A stretch of DNA of 64,000 nucleotides. Origin: PALSA-911 sp037442565. Lineage in GTDB: Bacteria; Pseudomonadota; Alphaproteobacteria; Acetobacterales; Acetobacteraceae. The stretch is taken from positions 1 to 64,000 of the forward strand of contig JBBIQA010000002.1 of the NCBI GenBank assembly GCA_037442565.1, written 5' to 3'. This document shows, piece by piece, positions 16,960 to 26,323 of the stretch (the stretch's first letter is position 1; each line of letters starts with the position of its first letter). A program made the position numbers and the translations under genes. Under the pieces are notes generated by a model. The model saw nothing but the letters and a program-made list of their open reading frames with translations, had not been told where the DNA came from and did not search any database.

Positions 16960-17811
16960 TCAAGACGCGCCGCGAGCCCTTCCCACCGCTTCCATAAACA
17001 CAGCCACCCGCTCGGGATCGACCGCGTTCCACCAAACCCCATCCCGCTTCAAATAACTGGCAACAATCACCCCATCGCCATTCGCCAGAATATCCCCGAC
17101 ATTGTCCGGATTACACCCGCTCCCCACCAGCACCGGCAGCGAGGTTCCCTCGGCTATGGTGCGTAGTTCATAGAGGCTGGCCGCATCCCCGGTCCGCTGC
17201 CCGGTGGCGATCGCCACATCGGCATCGAAGAACTCCGCATCGCGCGCCATCTCGCCGATCTCCCGGTCCGCCACGATCGCGTGCGCCCCATGCTTCACAT
17301 GCACATCGGCGAAAACCTTCACCCCCCGCGCATGCAGCCAGGCACGGTAGCGCATGGCCTCGCCGGCCGGCCCCTCGATGAACCCCTCATTGGCCACATA
17401 CGCATTGGCCCATTGATTGACCCGCACGAACGCCGCGCCGGATGCCTTCGCCACCGCCAAGGCCTGGATCGCCCCGTTCGCCAGCACGTTCACCCCGACC
17501 GGACAGCCCAAGGCCAGCCGCACCGCCCGCGTGATCACCGCCATGGCGGCGGCGGTTTCCGGGCCGAGCCGATCGGGCTTGGCGAATGGAATGTCGCCGT
17601 GGTTCTCCACGATCAGCCCGTCCAACCCGCCCGCCCGGTACCGCCCGGCCTCGGCCACGGCAACCGCGATGATGTCTTCCATCTCCTGCCCGTCATACTC
17701 CGGCGAGCCGGGCAGGGCGGGCAGATGGATCACACCGATCACCACCTGAAGCCGGCCGAACAAGGCCTGGATGGCATTGGGCTTCGGGCGGTAGACCGGT
17801 GCTGGCGCCAT
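16960..17811 (-). CDS. BtpA/SgcQ family protein
   Basis: The 283-residue TIM-barrel-like protein is of the BtpA family. Recognisable segments are VIGVIHLPALPGSPEY, GGLDGLIVENHGDIPF, PVGVNVLANGAIQAL, FADVHVKHG and LPVLVGSGCNPDNV, then ILANGDGVIVASYLKRDG. BtpA was described in photosystem I biogenesis of cyanobacteria, while SgcQ-type members sit in sugar clusters; neither context applies here. It follows the amino-acid-type binding protein by 14 bp and is probably the last gene of a four-gene minus-strand operon. Function is unknown. Confidence 0.8.
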   Translation of the reverse strand: MAPAPVYRPKPNAIQALFGRLQVVIGVIHLPALPGSPEYDGQEMEDIIAVAVAEAGRYRAGGLDGLIVENHGDIPFAKPDRLGPETAAAMAVITRAVRLALGCPVGVNVLANGAIQALAVAKASGAAFVRVNQWANAYVANEGFIEGPAGEAMRYRAWLHARGVKVFADVHVKHGAHAIVADREIGEMARDAEFFDADVAIATGQRTGDAASLYELRTIAEGTSLPVLVGSGCNPDNVGDILANGDGVIVASYLKRDGVWWNAVDPERVAVFMEAVGRARGAS

Positions 17812-17825
17812 CTCAGGCCCCCCTC

Positions 17826-18929
17826 TCAGGCTGGGACCAGCTTGCACAGCCCCGGGGTCATCGGCCGGAACGCCTCCTCGGCCGGGGTGGTGTCGCGCAG
17901 GGTGTAATAGTCCCATGCGTAACGGCTTTCCGACGGCTTCTTCACCTCGAACAGATACATCGGATGGATCTTCCGCCCGTCCTGGCGAATGCGTCCCTTG
18001 CCGAAGATCGGGTCGTCGGTGGGGATTTCCTTCATCTTCGCAACCGTCGCCCTTCCATCCGCCTTGGCGGCGTCCACGCCCATCGCCAGCACGGTCTTCA
18101 GATAGTGGATCACCGCGGAATACATCCCGGCCTGGGTGGACGCCGGCATGAACCCATGCATCTCCGCCGCGTAGCGCTTGGCGAAGGCACGGGTGCCGTC
18201 GTTCATGTCCCAGTAATAGGCGTCCGTCAGCAGCAGCCCCTGGGCGGCCTGCAGGCCGATCGCGTGGACCTGCGGAATATGGAACAGCGTCGCCGCCACC
18301 TTCATCCCATGGCTGGTCAGCCCGAACTCGGCCGCCTGCTTGATCGTGTTGGCCGCATCGCCGCCTGCGTTGGTCAGGCCAAGCACCTTGGCCCCGCTGG
18401 CCTGGGCCTCGATCAGATAGCTGGAGAAATCCGTGGTGCCGGGGAAGGGGTGCTTGGCGACCCCCAGGATCTTGCCGCCCAGCTTCTCGATCTCCGCCTG
18501 GGCATCGTTGGTCAGTGAGGCGCCCATCGCATAGTCGGCCTGGATGAAGAACCAGCTGGTGCCGCCCGCCTTGAACGCCGCCCGCGCGGTGGAGGTGGCG
18601 AAGGAATAGCTGTCGTACACCCAATGCACATGGTTCGGCCCGCAAGCCTTCGTCGTAAGGTCGGACGTCGCCGGCCCGGTCAGCATCAGCACCTTGTTCC
18701 GGTGCTCGGCCACGGTGCGCAGTGCCAGCGCGCCCGCCGAGAACGGGATGTCGAAGATCGCGTCGACCCCCTGCGTATCCCACCAGTTCCCGGCCAGGCT
18801 GACATAGGTGTCCACCTTGGTGCCGGCATCCGCGGTCATCAGCTCGACCTTCAGTTCCGGATGTTCCTTGGCGAAATCCGCGATGGCCAGCTTGGCGCCA
18901 ACCACGGAGCCGGGACCGGCATCTTCCGA
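17826..18929 (-). CDS. Branched-chain-amino-acid-type ABC substrate-binding protein (N-terminus lost in gap)
   Basis: This is the C-terminal part, 367 residues, of a Peripla_BP_6 (LivJ-like) binding protein. Seen are GPGSVVGAKLAIADFAKEHP, then VELMTADAGTKVDTYVSLAG, FIQADYAMG, TTDFSSYLIEAQASGAKVLG and GKGRIRQDGRKIHPMYLFEV. The signal peptide and about 40-50 residues lie in the N run at 18930-19029. Conceptual translation joins it to the upstream GMC oxidoreductase, but that fusion is created by the 100-N spacer. No permease or ATPase genes accompany it, so it works with an unlinked transporter or has another binding role. Confidence 0.85.
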   Translation of the reverse strand, partial: SEDAGPGSVVGAKLAIADFAKEHPELKVELMTADAGTKVDTYVSLAGNWWDTQGVDAIFDIPFSAGALALRTVAEHRNKVLMLTGPATSDLTTKACGPNHVHWVYDSYSFATSTARAAFKAGGTSWFFIQADYAMGASLTNDAQAEIEKLGGKILGVAKHPFPGTTDFSSYLIEAQASGAKVLGLTNAGGDAANTIKQAAEFGLTSHGMKVAATLFHIPQVHAIGLQAAQGLLLTDAYYWDMNDGTRAFAKRYAAEMHGFMPASTQAGMYSAVIHYLKTVLAMGVDAAKADGRATVAKMKEIPTDDPIFGKGRIRQDGRKIHPMYLFEVKKPSESRYAWDYYTLRDTTPAEEAFRPMTPGLCKLVPA

Positions 18930-19029
18930 NNNNNNNNNNNNNNNNNNNNNNNNNNNNNNNNNNNNNNNNNNNNNNNNNNNNNNNNNNNNNNNNNNNNNNN
19001 NNNNNNNNNNNNNNNNNNNNNNNNNNNNN
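18930..19029. other. Assembly gap (100 N)
   Basis: A run of exactly 100 N. The missing C-terminus of the GMC oxidoreductase (about 95-110 residues) and N-terminus of the binding protein (about 40-50 residues) imply at least 400 bp of missing sequence, so the length is a placeholder. Confidence 0.95.
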
Positions 19030-20342
19030 CGGGTGTGCAGCAGCTTGCGCATGTATTTCAGCGCCGCCAGCAGCGCGTCGCGGTCGATCTGGTCGGCCAG
19101 GTAGTTCGGCTGGATTTCCGGTTTGGCCGTGGGATCGGCGGACAGCGCCTTCAGATGCCCCTTGCTCTCCGGGCGCAGCTGCGAACAGCCCAGCGTCATG
19201 CCCGGCCTGGTGTCCAGATCGGTCGTGCCGTATTTGCCCGCGTCGTAGCTGGCGGGGGCGAAATAGAGCTGCATGTCCGGGGTTTCCAGCTCCGGCCTTG
19301 TCTTCATGTAGCCGCCGGCATGGCTGGGGCTGGCGGTGAGCAGGCCCTTGCGGCTGACCGCGTAGCGCAGCACCTCTGCCACCAGCCGCAGCCCGTGCGA
19401 GCGCTCGTTCAGCGATCCCGTGCCCTTCACCAGCGCGGAAACCCGCGCCGCGTAGTGATCGCGCAAATTCTTCCCCACGCCGGGCAGGGCATGCACCACC
19501 GGCACGCCGATCTCGGCCAGCCACGCCGGGTCCCCCACGCCGGAGATCTGCAGCAGCTGCGGCGTGTTGATGCTGCCGCCGCTCAGTACCACGTCGCGCC
19601 GCGCGCGGATGGTGACCGGAGAGCCGCCGTCGGGGCGATAGGTCACGCCCACCGCGCGCCTGCCCTCGAACACGATGCGCTCGGCCAGGGCGCGCTGGAT
19701 CAGGTGCAGATTGGGCCGCTTCAGCGCCGGGCGCAGATACGCGTCCACCGGGCTCCAGCGCCGCCCGTTCTTCATCATCTGCTGATACAGGAAGGTGCCT
19801 TCCTGGTTGCCGGAATTGTAGTCGGGCGTGCGGTGCAGCCCCAGCGCCTCGTTGGCGGCGATATACGCGTCCGACAGCGGGTGCGGGTCGCGCTGGTCCT
19901 GGATGTTCAGCGGGCCGCTGTTGCCGCGCACCGCGGGATCGCCGCCGCCGTTGCCGCGCGTCTCCGCGCGCTTGAAATACGGCAGCACGTCATCCCACGA
20001 CCAGCCGCGGCAGCCGAGCTGCCCCCACATGTCGTAGTCGGCGGCCTGTCCCCGCACATACAAATGCCCGTTGATCGAGCCCGACCCGCCCAGCACTTTG
20101 CCGCGCGGAAACGCGATCCTGCGCCCATCGATATGCGGGCCGGGCGCGGTCTCGTAGCCCCAGTTCAGGTTGGGATCGTAGACCGTCTTGTTGAAGCCGG
20201 CCGGGATCTTGATGAAGATGTTGTTGTCCTTGCCGCCTGCTTCCAGCACGGCCACGCTGTATTTGCCCGATGCGCTCAGCCGGTTCGCCAGCACGCACCC
20301 GGCGGCGCCGGCGCCAACAACGATATAGTCGAACTCGTCCAT
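19030..20342 (-). CDS. GMC-family FAD-dependent oxidoreductase (C-terminus lost in gap)
   Basis: The visible 437 residues include the FAD dinucleotide motif YIVVGAGAAGCVLANRLS (residues 5-22), the GMC signature PRGKVLGGSGSINGHLYVRG (from about residue 81), the second signature SGGSINTPQLLQISGVG and NLRDHYAARV. This is the choline/alcohol-dehydrogenase-like branch. The catalytic His/His or His/Asn pair near the C-terminus falls in the assembly gap and cannot be checked. The ATG at 20342 follows GGCAGGATC; an in-frame ATG at 20366 is less likely. It lies between a nitroreductase and a binding protein on the same strand. The substrate alcohol is unknown. Confidence 0.9.
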
Positions 20343-20414
20343 CCCGATCCTGCCCTCATCTGTCATATGCGGGTCATATACCGGTAGACCGGACCGGCTG
20401 AACAGGCATCCCGG

Positions 20415-21134
20415 TCACGACCGCACCCACTGCACCACCTCGGCCAGATCGGCGCGCCGGGTCCGAAAGCCGTTGGCCGGATGCGCCTCGTCGGCATACC
20501 CGAACGAGATCCCGCAAACCACGGTGCGCGACGCCGGAATGGCGAAATGCTCGTGCAGGAACGGCGAGCACCGCGCCAGCGCCGCCTGCGCGATCGTGGC
20601 CACCCCCAGGCTCTCCGCCGCCAGCAGCACGCTGCCCACATACAGCCCGCAATCGACCGCACCATACGGCCCCAGATCCCGCTCGGACGTCACGATCATC
20701 ACATGCGGCGCGCCGAACAGCCGGAAGTTCTCCATGGCCTGCTTCGCCGAGGCCTCCCGGTCGCCATGCGGCACCCCCACGCTGTCATACAGCTGCCAGC
20801 CGCACTCCCGCCGGCGCTCCTTGTAGACCCCGAAATAGCCGGAGGGGTACGGAATGTCCGGCGCCGCCGGCTCCCCGGTATTGCCCACATAATCCAGCAG
20901 CGCCGTCCGGAACCGCTCCGTGCCGGCGCCTTCCGTCACGATCGCCTGCCACGGCTGCGAGTTGCACCAGGAAGGCGACAATTGCGCCAGCGTCAGCATC
21001 CGCTCGATCACCGCCGTCGGCACCGGCTCCGCCCGGAACGCCCGGCAGCTGTAGCGGCTGGCCAGCAGCCCGGCCAAAACCTCGGTCGCCGCCGCATCGC
21101 ATGGCGCGGCCGCCTCGGCGTCTTGTCGTTGCAT
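20415..21134 (-). CDS. Nitroreductase family FMN protein
   Basis: The 239-residue nitroreductase-fold protein begins with LASRYSCRAFRAEPVPTAVI and SPSWCNSQPWQ, the FMN-contacting segments of the family. A middle insertion GYFGVYKERRRECGWQLY follows, then YGAVDCGLYVGSVLLAAESLG and the C-terminal FGYADEAHPAN. Members reduce nitro compounds, quinones or enones with NAD(P)H. The ATG at 21134 gives the expected family length; the frame is open to 21227. It is the first gene of the minus-strand set that includes the GMC oxidoreductase 72 bp downstream. Confidence 0.85.
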   Translation of the reverse strand: MQRQDAEAAAPCDAAATEVLAGLLASRYSCRAFRAEPVPTAVIERMLTLAQLSPSWCNSQPWQAIVTEGAGTERFRTALLDYVGNTGEPAAPDIPYPSGYFGVYKERRRECGWQLYDSVGVPHGDREASAKQAMENFRLFGAPHVMIVTSERDLGPYGAVDCGLYVGSVLLAAESLGVATIAQAALARCSPFLHEHFAIPASRTVVCGISFGYADEAHPANGFRTRRADLAEVVQWVRS

Positions 21135-21225
21135 TCCGGATGTTCCCCTCGAACTGCCTGAATCGGTTGACCCCAGCCTATCCCGCCCGCACCCTTCGGC
21201 CCAAGCCAGGGCAGGAGAGACCGAC

Positions 21226-22032
21226 ATGACCGATCGCTACGCCGCCTATACCCGCCTGAAATTCGACCGCCCGCACCCGAAGGTGCTGCGCATCACCATG
21301 GACAACGGCCGCATGAACTCCGCCGACCACGCCATGCACGACGAACTCGGCCGCGTCTGGCGCGACGTGGAGGCCGATCCCGAAACCAACGTCGCCATCC
21401 TCACCGGCGCAGGCAAGGTATTCTCCGCCGGCGGCGATTTCGCCATGATCGAAGACCTGATGAACGATTTCGACCGCCGCGCCCGCACCATGAAAGAGGC
21501 GCGGGACATGGTCTACAACATCATCAACTGCTCCAAGCCCATCGTCAGCTCCATGCGCGGCGTCGCGGTCGGCGCCGGCCTGGTCTGCGGCCTGCTGGCG
21601 GACGTCTCCATCGCCACCAGGGACTGCCGCATCGTCGACGGCCACACCCGCCTCGGCGTCGCCGCCGGCGACCACGCCGCGATCATCTGGCCCCTGCTGT
21701 GCGGCATGGCAAAGGCCAAATACTACCTCCTCACCTGCGACCAGCTGCTCGGCGAGGAAGCCGAGCGCATCGGCCTGATTTCCCTGGTAACCGACGATGC
21801 CGACCTGGACGCCAAGGCTCTCGATGTCGCCACGCGCCTGGCCGAGGGCGCGCAAACCGCCATCCGCTGGACCAAATACACCCTCAACAACTGGCTGCGT
21901 CAGGCCGGCCCGAATTTCGACACCTCCCTGGCGCTGGAGTTCCTCGGCTTCACCGGACCGGAACCGAGGGAAGGCCTCGCCTCCCATAAGGAAAAGCGCA
22001 AACCGGCGTTTCCCCCTGGGTCACCGGTATGA
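21226..22032 (+). CDS. Enoyl-CoA hydratase/isomerase family protein
   Basis: The 268-residue crotonase-fold protein shows an oxyanion-hole segment (NVAILTGAGKVFSAGGDF, near residues 55-72) and a second motif MRGVAVGAGLVCGLLADVSIA near residue 110. LGVAAGDHAAIIWPLLCGMAKAKYYLL follows. The canonical hydratase glutamate at the second position (usually GGG.E) is replaced, so the reaction may be isomerisation or hydrolysis rather than hydration. The ATG at 21226 is preceded by GCAGGAGAGA. An MFS gene follows after 50 bp on the same strand. Confidence 0.85.
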   Translation: MTDRYAAYTRLKFDRPHPKVLRITMDNGRMNSADHAMHDELGRVWRDVEADPETNVAILTGAGKVFSAGGDFAMIEDLMNDFDRRARTMKEARDMVYNIINCSKPIVSSMRGVAVGAGLVCGLLADVSIATRDCRIVDGHTRLGVAAGDHAAIIWPLLCGMAKAKYYLLTCDQLLGEEAERIGLISLVTDDADLDAKALDVATRLAEGAQTAIRWTKYTLNNWLRQAGPNFDTSLALEFLGFTGPEPREGLASHKEKRKPAFPPGSPV

Positions 22033-22082
22033 ACGGCGGCAGGCCCCCTTGGGCCGCGCCGCCGGCCGTGCGATCCTGACCC

Positions 22083-23315
22083 ATGTCACCAACCACGCCC
22101 CCTCTCTCCCGCCTGCGGGACATCCCCTCCGGCGTCTGGGCGCTCGGCTTCGTCTCCCTGCTGATGGATGTCTCGTCCGAGATGATCCACGCCCTGCTGC
22201 CGGTCTATCTGGTCACCGTGCTCGCCACATCGATGGTCACCGTCGGCTTCATCGAGGGCATCGCCGAAGCCACCGCCTCCATCGTCAAGGTCTTCTCCGG
22301 CGCGCTGTCGGACTGGCTCGGCAAACGCAAGCTGCTGGCCGCCATCGGCTACGGCCTGGCCGCCTTCACCAAGCCGATCTTCCCGCTGGCCTCCACGGTG
22401 GGCTGGGTGGTGGCGGCGCGCTTCATCGACCGGATCGGCAAGGGCATCCGCGGCGCCCCGCGCGACGCCCTGGTGGCGGACATCGCCCCCAACCACCTGC
22501 GCGGCGCCAGCTTCGGCCTGCGCCAGTCGCTCGACACCATCGGTGGTTTCCTGGGTCCGGCGCTGGCCATCTTCCTGATGTGGCTGACGCTGGATCATTT
22601 CCAGGCGGTGTTCTGGATCGCCGTCATCCCCGCCTTCCTGTCGCTCGGGCTGATCCTGTTCGCGGTGCATGAACCGGCGCGTCCGCCGGGGCTGCGCCAG
22701 GTGCGCTCACCCTTCAGCCGCGCCGAACTGCGCCTGCTCGGCTCGTCCTATTGGTGGGTGGTGGGCTTCGCGACCGTTTTCGCCCTGGCCCGCTTCAGCG
22801 AGGCGTTCCTGATCCTCCGCGCGCAGGCGCTGGGCCTGCCGCTGGCTCTGATCCCGATGGTGCTGGTGGTGATGAACGTCGTCTACGCGCTCGCCGCCTA
22901 TCCGGTGGGCGTGCTGTCGGACCGCTTCAACCGGATGACGATCCTGACGGCAGGCTTCGCCATCCTGATCGCCGCCGACGCGGTGCTGGCCATCGCCGGC
23001 GGCCTGGCCGGGGTTACCCTCGGCATCGTCCTCTGGGGCCTGCACATGGGCTTCACCCAGGGATTGCTCGCCACCCTCGTCGCGGACACCGCGCCGCCCG
23101 AACTGCGCGGCACGGCCTATGGCATGTTCAACCTCACGGGAGGCCTGGCCGCCCTGGCCGCGAGTGTCCTGGCCGGAGAGCTATGGGACCATCTCGGCGC
23201 GCCGGCCACCTTCCTGTCGGGCGCCGGACTGACAGCCGTCGCGCTGCTCGGCCTTATGCTGGTGCGCCGGCTCGTGCCGGGCCTGGGCGGCTCGCATGCC
23301 GCGAATTCCCGCTGA
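22083..23315 (+). CDS. MFS transporter
   Basis: The 410-residue major facilitator carrier has about 12 hydrophobic helices. The loop between helices 2 and 3 reads GALSDWLGKRKLL, a good match to the MFS G-x-x-x-D-R-x-G-R-R motif A, repeated in the second half as GVLSDRFNRMTIL. Further motifs are RFIDRIGKGIRGAPRDALVA and the sequence around RGASFGLRQSLDTIGGFLGP. The RIGKGIRGAPRDAL stretch is typical of a subgroup of uncharacterised bacterial MFS proteins. The substrate is unknown. It is convergent with the MaoC-like gene, 8 bp apart. Confidence 0.9.
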   Translation: MSPTTPPLSRLRDIPSGVWALGFVSLLMDVSSEMIHALLPVYLVTVLATSMVTVGFIEGIAEATASIVKVFSGALSDWLGKRKLLAAIGYGLAAFTKPIFPLASTVGWVVAARFIDRIGKGIRGAPRDALVADIAPNHLRGASFGLRQSLDTIGGFLGPALAIFLMWLTLDHFQAVFWIAVIPAFLSLGLILFAVHEPARPPGLRQVRSPFSRAELRLLGSSYWWVVGFATVFALARFSEAFLILRAQALGLPLALIPMVLVVMNVVYALAAYPVGVLSDRFNRMTILTAGFAILIAADAVLAIAGGLAGVTLGIVLWGLHMGFTQGLLATLVADTAPPELRGTAYGMFNLTGGLAALAASVLAGELWDHLGAPATFLSGAGLTAVALLGLMLVRRLVPGLGGSHAANSR

Positions 23316-23323
23316 CCGTCGGC

Positions 23324-23809
23324 TCATTCCCCGCCCCGCGCCTTCACCATCCGCAACGGATTATAGGTGATCGCCACCTTGCCGTCCTGCTTCACCACCC
23401 GGTTGAACGTGCGCACCAGCCCGCGGTTCGGCCGGCTTTTGCTGGCGCGGCTCTCCACCACCTCGCATTCCACATGGATGGTGTCGTTCACGAAGCACGG
23501 GTTCTCCACGTTCAGTTCCATGTTCAGGAAGGCGAAGCCGGTGTGCTGCATGGTGGCATGCACCAGCAATCCTTCGGCAAACGAATAGACCATGGCCCCC
23601 GGCACCACGCGCTGCTTGATGTCGCTTTCCGCCGCCAGGAACTCGATGTTGGAGAACAGCACCTCCGTCATCCCCGTCACGCCGATGAAGTTCACCAGGT
23701 CGGCCTCGGTCAGCGTCCGCCCGATGGTGCGGAATTTCCGCCCCACCGGCAGATCCTCGAAATAGCACCCGAGGCCCAGAACTTCGTAACCGTCCACGAT
23801 CTTCTTCAT
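23324..23809 (-). CDS. MaoC-like hotdog dehydratase family protein with atypical active site
   Basis: The 161-residue hotdog protein resembles MaoC-type hydratases: FEDLPVGRKFRTIGRTLTEADLVNF at the N-terminus and RVVPGAMVYSFAEGLLV in the central helix. The usual catalytic signature D-x-N-P-x-H is not present; the equivalent stretch reads GVTGMTEVLFSN. It may act on CoA thioesters by another route or be non-catalytic. Its start overlaps the stop of the enolase-superfamily gene by 4 bp, so the two are co-translated and probably act on one substrate. Confidence 0.75.
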   Translation of the reverse strand: MKKIVDGYEVLGLGCYFEDLPVGRKFRTIGRTLTEADLVNFIGVTGMTEVLFSNIEFLAAESDIKQRVVPGAMVYSFAEGLLVHATMQHTGFAFLNMELNVENPCFVNDTIHVECEVVESRASKSRPNRGLVRTFNRVVKQDGKVAITYNPLRMVKARGGE

Positions 23810-24900
23810 GCCCGGAACGCCCGCAGCGCGGCCTCGTCGAAGGTCAGCCCGAAGCCCGGGGTTTGCGGCAGTACCAGTTCGCCCTGCACGATTGGCGGCG
23901 TTTCCTGAAACAGCTTCAGCATCCAGGGCATGTATTCCACTGTGAGCCCGTTCGGGATCGCGGCGATCAGGTGCAGGTGGAATTCCGGGATCACGTGGCT
24001 GACCACCGGCAGGTTGAACGCCTCCGCCATCCCCGCCACCTTCATCCATTGCGTGATGCCGCCAACGCGCACCAGGTCGATCATCACGATATCCACCGAC
24101 CGCGCCTCGATCATGTGCCGGAACGGCACGATGCCCCAGACATACTCGCCCCCGGCGATCGGCGTGGACAAAGCCGCGTTCACCCGCGCCAGCCCCTGGT
24201 AATCGTCGCAGGCGGTCACGTCCTCCAGCCAGAACAGCCCCACATCCTCCGCCCGCTTGCCGATGTCGATCGCCTGCTCCGGCCGCCAGCGCTGGTTGAT
24301 GTCGCACATCAGCTTGATGTCCGGCCCGATGGCATCGCGCACCACCCGCACCCGGCGCACTTCCTCGGCCGGGGAAGGATTGCCGGGCAGGGCCATCTGC
24401 GTCTTCATCTCCAGGAAGCCCTTGTCCAGCAGCCGCCGCGCGGCGGTGGCGGCCTGCGCGTCCGTCAGCCCCCGGCGCAACGACCCGCTGGCATAGGTTG
24501 GCACCCGATCGCGGGTGCCGCCCAGCAGCTTCCACAGCGGCTGCTCCAGGGCGCGGCCCTTTATGTCCCACAAAGCCAGGTCGATCGCCGACAGCGCCAG
24601 CAGGAAGATGCCCGCCGGCCCGCAATTATCCCCGGCCGCCATCCGCAACTTCCGCACGATCGCCTCGATCCGCAGCGGATCGTCACCAACGATCAGCGCA
24701 CCCAACTCATCCACCGCCGTGCGCAGCGTCCCGGTCATCGGCCCGCCATAGAAGGTCAACCCGATCCCCTCGATCCCCGCATCGGTCTGGATCCGCAGTG
24801 TCACCACCGGCCGGAACCGCCCGGCCTCCTCCGGCATGTCCGCCAGCGGATCGTCCTCGGGAATGCGCAGGATGTCGGTGACGATTTTTGTGATTTTCAT
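23806..24900 (-). CDS. Mandelate racemase/muconate lactonizing enzyme family protein
   Basis: The 364-residue enolase-superfamily protein has metal ligands readable as Asp in CDINQRW, Glu in WLEDV and Glu in GGEYVWG, with a general-base His candidate in VSHVIPEF. The K-x-K motif of the mandelate racemase group reads EMKTQ, so the second Lys is Gln. The family catalyses proton abstraction next to a carboxylate (sugar-acid dehydration, racemisation, cycloisomerisation). The ATG at 24900 starts MKITKIVTDILRIP, a normal N-terminus; the frame is open to 24966. It is operonic with the MaoC-like gene. Confidence 0.88.
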   Translation of the reverse strand: MKITKIVTDILRIPEDDPLADMPEEAGRFRPVVTLRIQTDAGIEGIGLTFYGGPMTGTLRTAVDELGALIVGDDPLRIEAIVRKLRMAAGDNCGPAGIFLLALSAIDLALWDIKGRALEQPLWKLLGGTRDRVPTYASGSLRRGLTDAQAATAARRLLDKGFLEMKTQMALPGNPSPAEEVRRVRVVRDAIGPDIKLMCDINQRWRPEQAIDIGKRAEDVGLFWLEDVTACDDYQGLARVNAALSTPIAGGEYVWGIVPFRHMIEARSVDIVMIDLVRVGGITQWMKVAGMAEAFNLPVVSHVIPEFHLHLIAAIPNGLTVEYMPWMLKLFQETPPIVQGELVLPQTPGFGLTFDEAALRAFRA

Positions 24901-25040
24901 GACGACGCTCCCGAAGTTGCAGGCGGCCTTCACCCTATCGCCGGGGGTGTGGGGTTGCCAAGGCAAGGGCAGGGGAGGAACATTCTTCGATAAGCGCGGC
25001 CTTCAGGCCGGCAATAAAAAAGCACGGAGGAGCCAAGCCT

Positions 25041-26282
25041 ATGGATCACGTGGCAGGCGGCCAGATGGGAGGCGGGCAGAATTGCCTGGCGGGCGTCAAA
25101 ATCCTCGATCTCACCCAGTTCGAGGCAGGCCCGTCCTGCACCGAGGCCCTCGCCTGGCTCGGTGCCGAAGTGGTGAAAGTGGAAAACCCCAGGAGCGGCG
25201 ACCCCGGCCGCAGCTCCGCCGGCCTGCCGGGCTGCGATTCCTGGTATTTCCTGCAGTTCAACGCCAACAAGAAATCCGTCACCATCAACCTGAAATCGCC
25301 GCGCGGCCTGGAACTGGTCAAGCAGATGGCGGCCAAGGCGGACGTGTTCATCGAGAACTTCGCCCCGGGCGCCATCGAGCGCCTGGGTCTTGGCCCCGAC
25401 GTGATCCGCGCCATCAACCCCGCCATCGTCTACGCCCAGGTCAAGGGCTTCGGCGAGGGCAGCCCCTACGAGCACAACCTCGCCTTCGACATGATCGCCC
25501 AGGCCTGCGGCGGCACCATGAGCATCACCGGCGAAAAGGACGGCCCGCCCCTGAAGCCCGGTCCGTCCCTGGGCGACACCGGCACCGGCATGTTGCTCGC
25601 CATCTCCATCCTCGGCGCGCTGTTCCGCCGCAACTCCACCGGCCTCGGCGATCATCTGCAGGTGGCGATGCAGGACAGCATGATGCATTACATCCGCATC
25701 GCCTTCGCCGCCCAGGCCCAGCTCGGCACCGCCGCGCCACGCGCCGGTTCCAGCAGCGTCACCGGCGGCAATCCGCCGATGGGCACCTTCCCCTGCAAGG
25801 GCGGCGGCCCGAACGACTATGTCTACGTCTACACCAGCCGCGCCAACCCCGAACACTGGCGCCGCCTGCTCGGCGTGATCGGGCGCGAGGACCTGCTCGG
25901 CGATGCCTGCTACGATACCCCCGCCGCCCGCTCCGAACGCGAGCCCGAAGTCAACGAAATGATCGCCGCCTGGACCCGCCAGCACGACAAGCACGAGGCG
26001 ATGCGCATCATCGGTGCCGCCGGCATCCCCTCCGGCGCCGTGCTGGACACGATGGAACTGCACAGCGACCCGAGCTTCGAGGCCCGCGGCATCATGCAGA
26101 CCATCCACCACCCCAAGATCGGCGACTACAAGATGCCCGCCTGGCCGGTCCGCTTCGAGGGCAGGCCCCCGGAAGTGAAACCGGCCCCGCTGCTCGGCCA
26201 ACACAGCAACGAGGTGCTGGCCGAATGGCTCGGCCTGCCCGCCGGCGAGATCGACAGCCTGAAGCAGACCGGCGTGATCTGA
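25041..26282 (+). CDS. Family III (CaiB/BaiF) CoA-transferase
   Basis: The 413-residue class III CoA-transferase has the catalytic aspartate in PSLGDTGTGM (Asp179). The N-terminal motif reads VKILDLTQFEAGPSCTEALAWLGAEVVKVE, here with one conserved turn, and ENFAPGAIERLGLG and GSPYEHNLAFDMIAQA follow, as in formyl-CoA and related transferases. The ATG at 25041 is preceded by CGGAGGAG. An in-frame ATG at 25065 is possible. It is followed after 41 bp by a ThDP-dependent enzyme, a pairing like formyl-CoA:oxalate CoA-transferase with oxalyl-CoA decarboxylase, or a CoA-transferase with a 2-hydroxyacyl-CoA lyase. Confidence 0.92.
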   Translation: MDHVAGGQMGGGQNCLAGVKILDLTQFEAGPSCTEALAWLGAEVVKVENPRSGDPGRSSAGLPGCDSWYFLQFNANKKSVTINLKSPRGLELVKQMAAKADVFIENFAPGAIERLGLGPDVIRAINPAIVYAQVKGFGEGSPYEHNLAFDMIAQACGGTMSITGEKDGPPLKPGPSLGDTGTGMLLAISILGALFRRNSTGLGDHLQVAMQDSMMHYIRIAFAAQAQLGTAAPRAGSSSVTGGNPPMGTFPCKGGGPNDYVYVYTSRANPEHWRRLLGVIGREDLLGDACYDTPAARSEREPEVNEMIAAWTRQHDKHEAMRIIGAAGIPSGAVLDTMELHSDPSFEARGIMQTIHHPKIGDYKMPAWPVRFEGRPPEVKPAPLLGQHSNEVLAEWLGLPAGEIDSLKQTGVI

Positions 26283-26323
26283 CCAGACCGCAAGAAACGA
26301 AACCAAATAAGGGAACAAACAAG

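Noticed and set aside
17826..20366. An 846-residue continuous frame that would fuse GMC oxidoreductase to an ABC binding protein
   Set aside because: The frame crosses 100 N at 18930-19029. Each half lacks the family's expected end or start, so this is an artefact.
18624..20387. A 587-residue plus-strand frame over the GMC and binding-protein genes
   Set aside because: It crosses the N run, has no family features, and is an antisense shadow of well-supported minus-strand genes.
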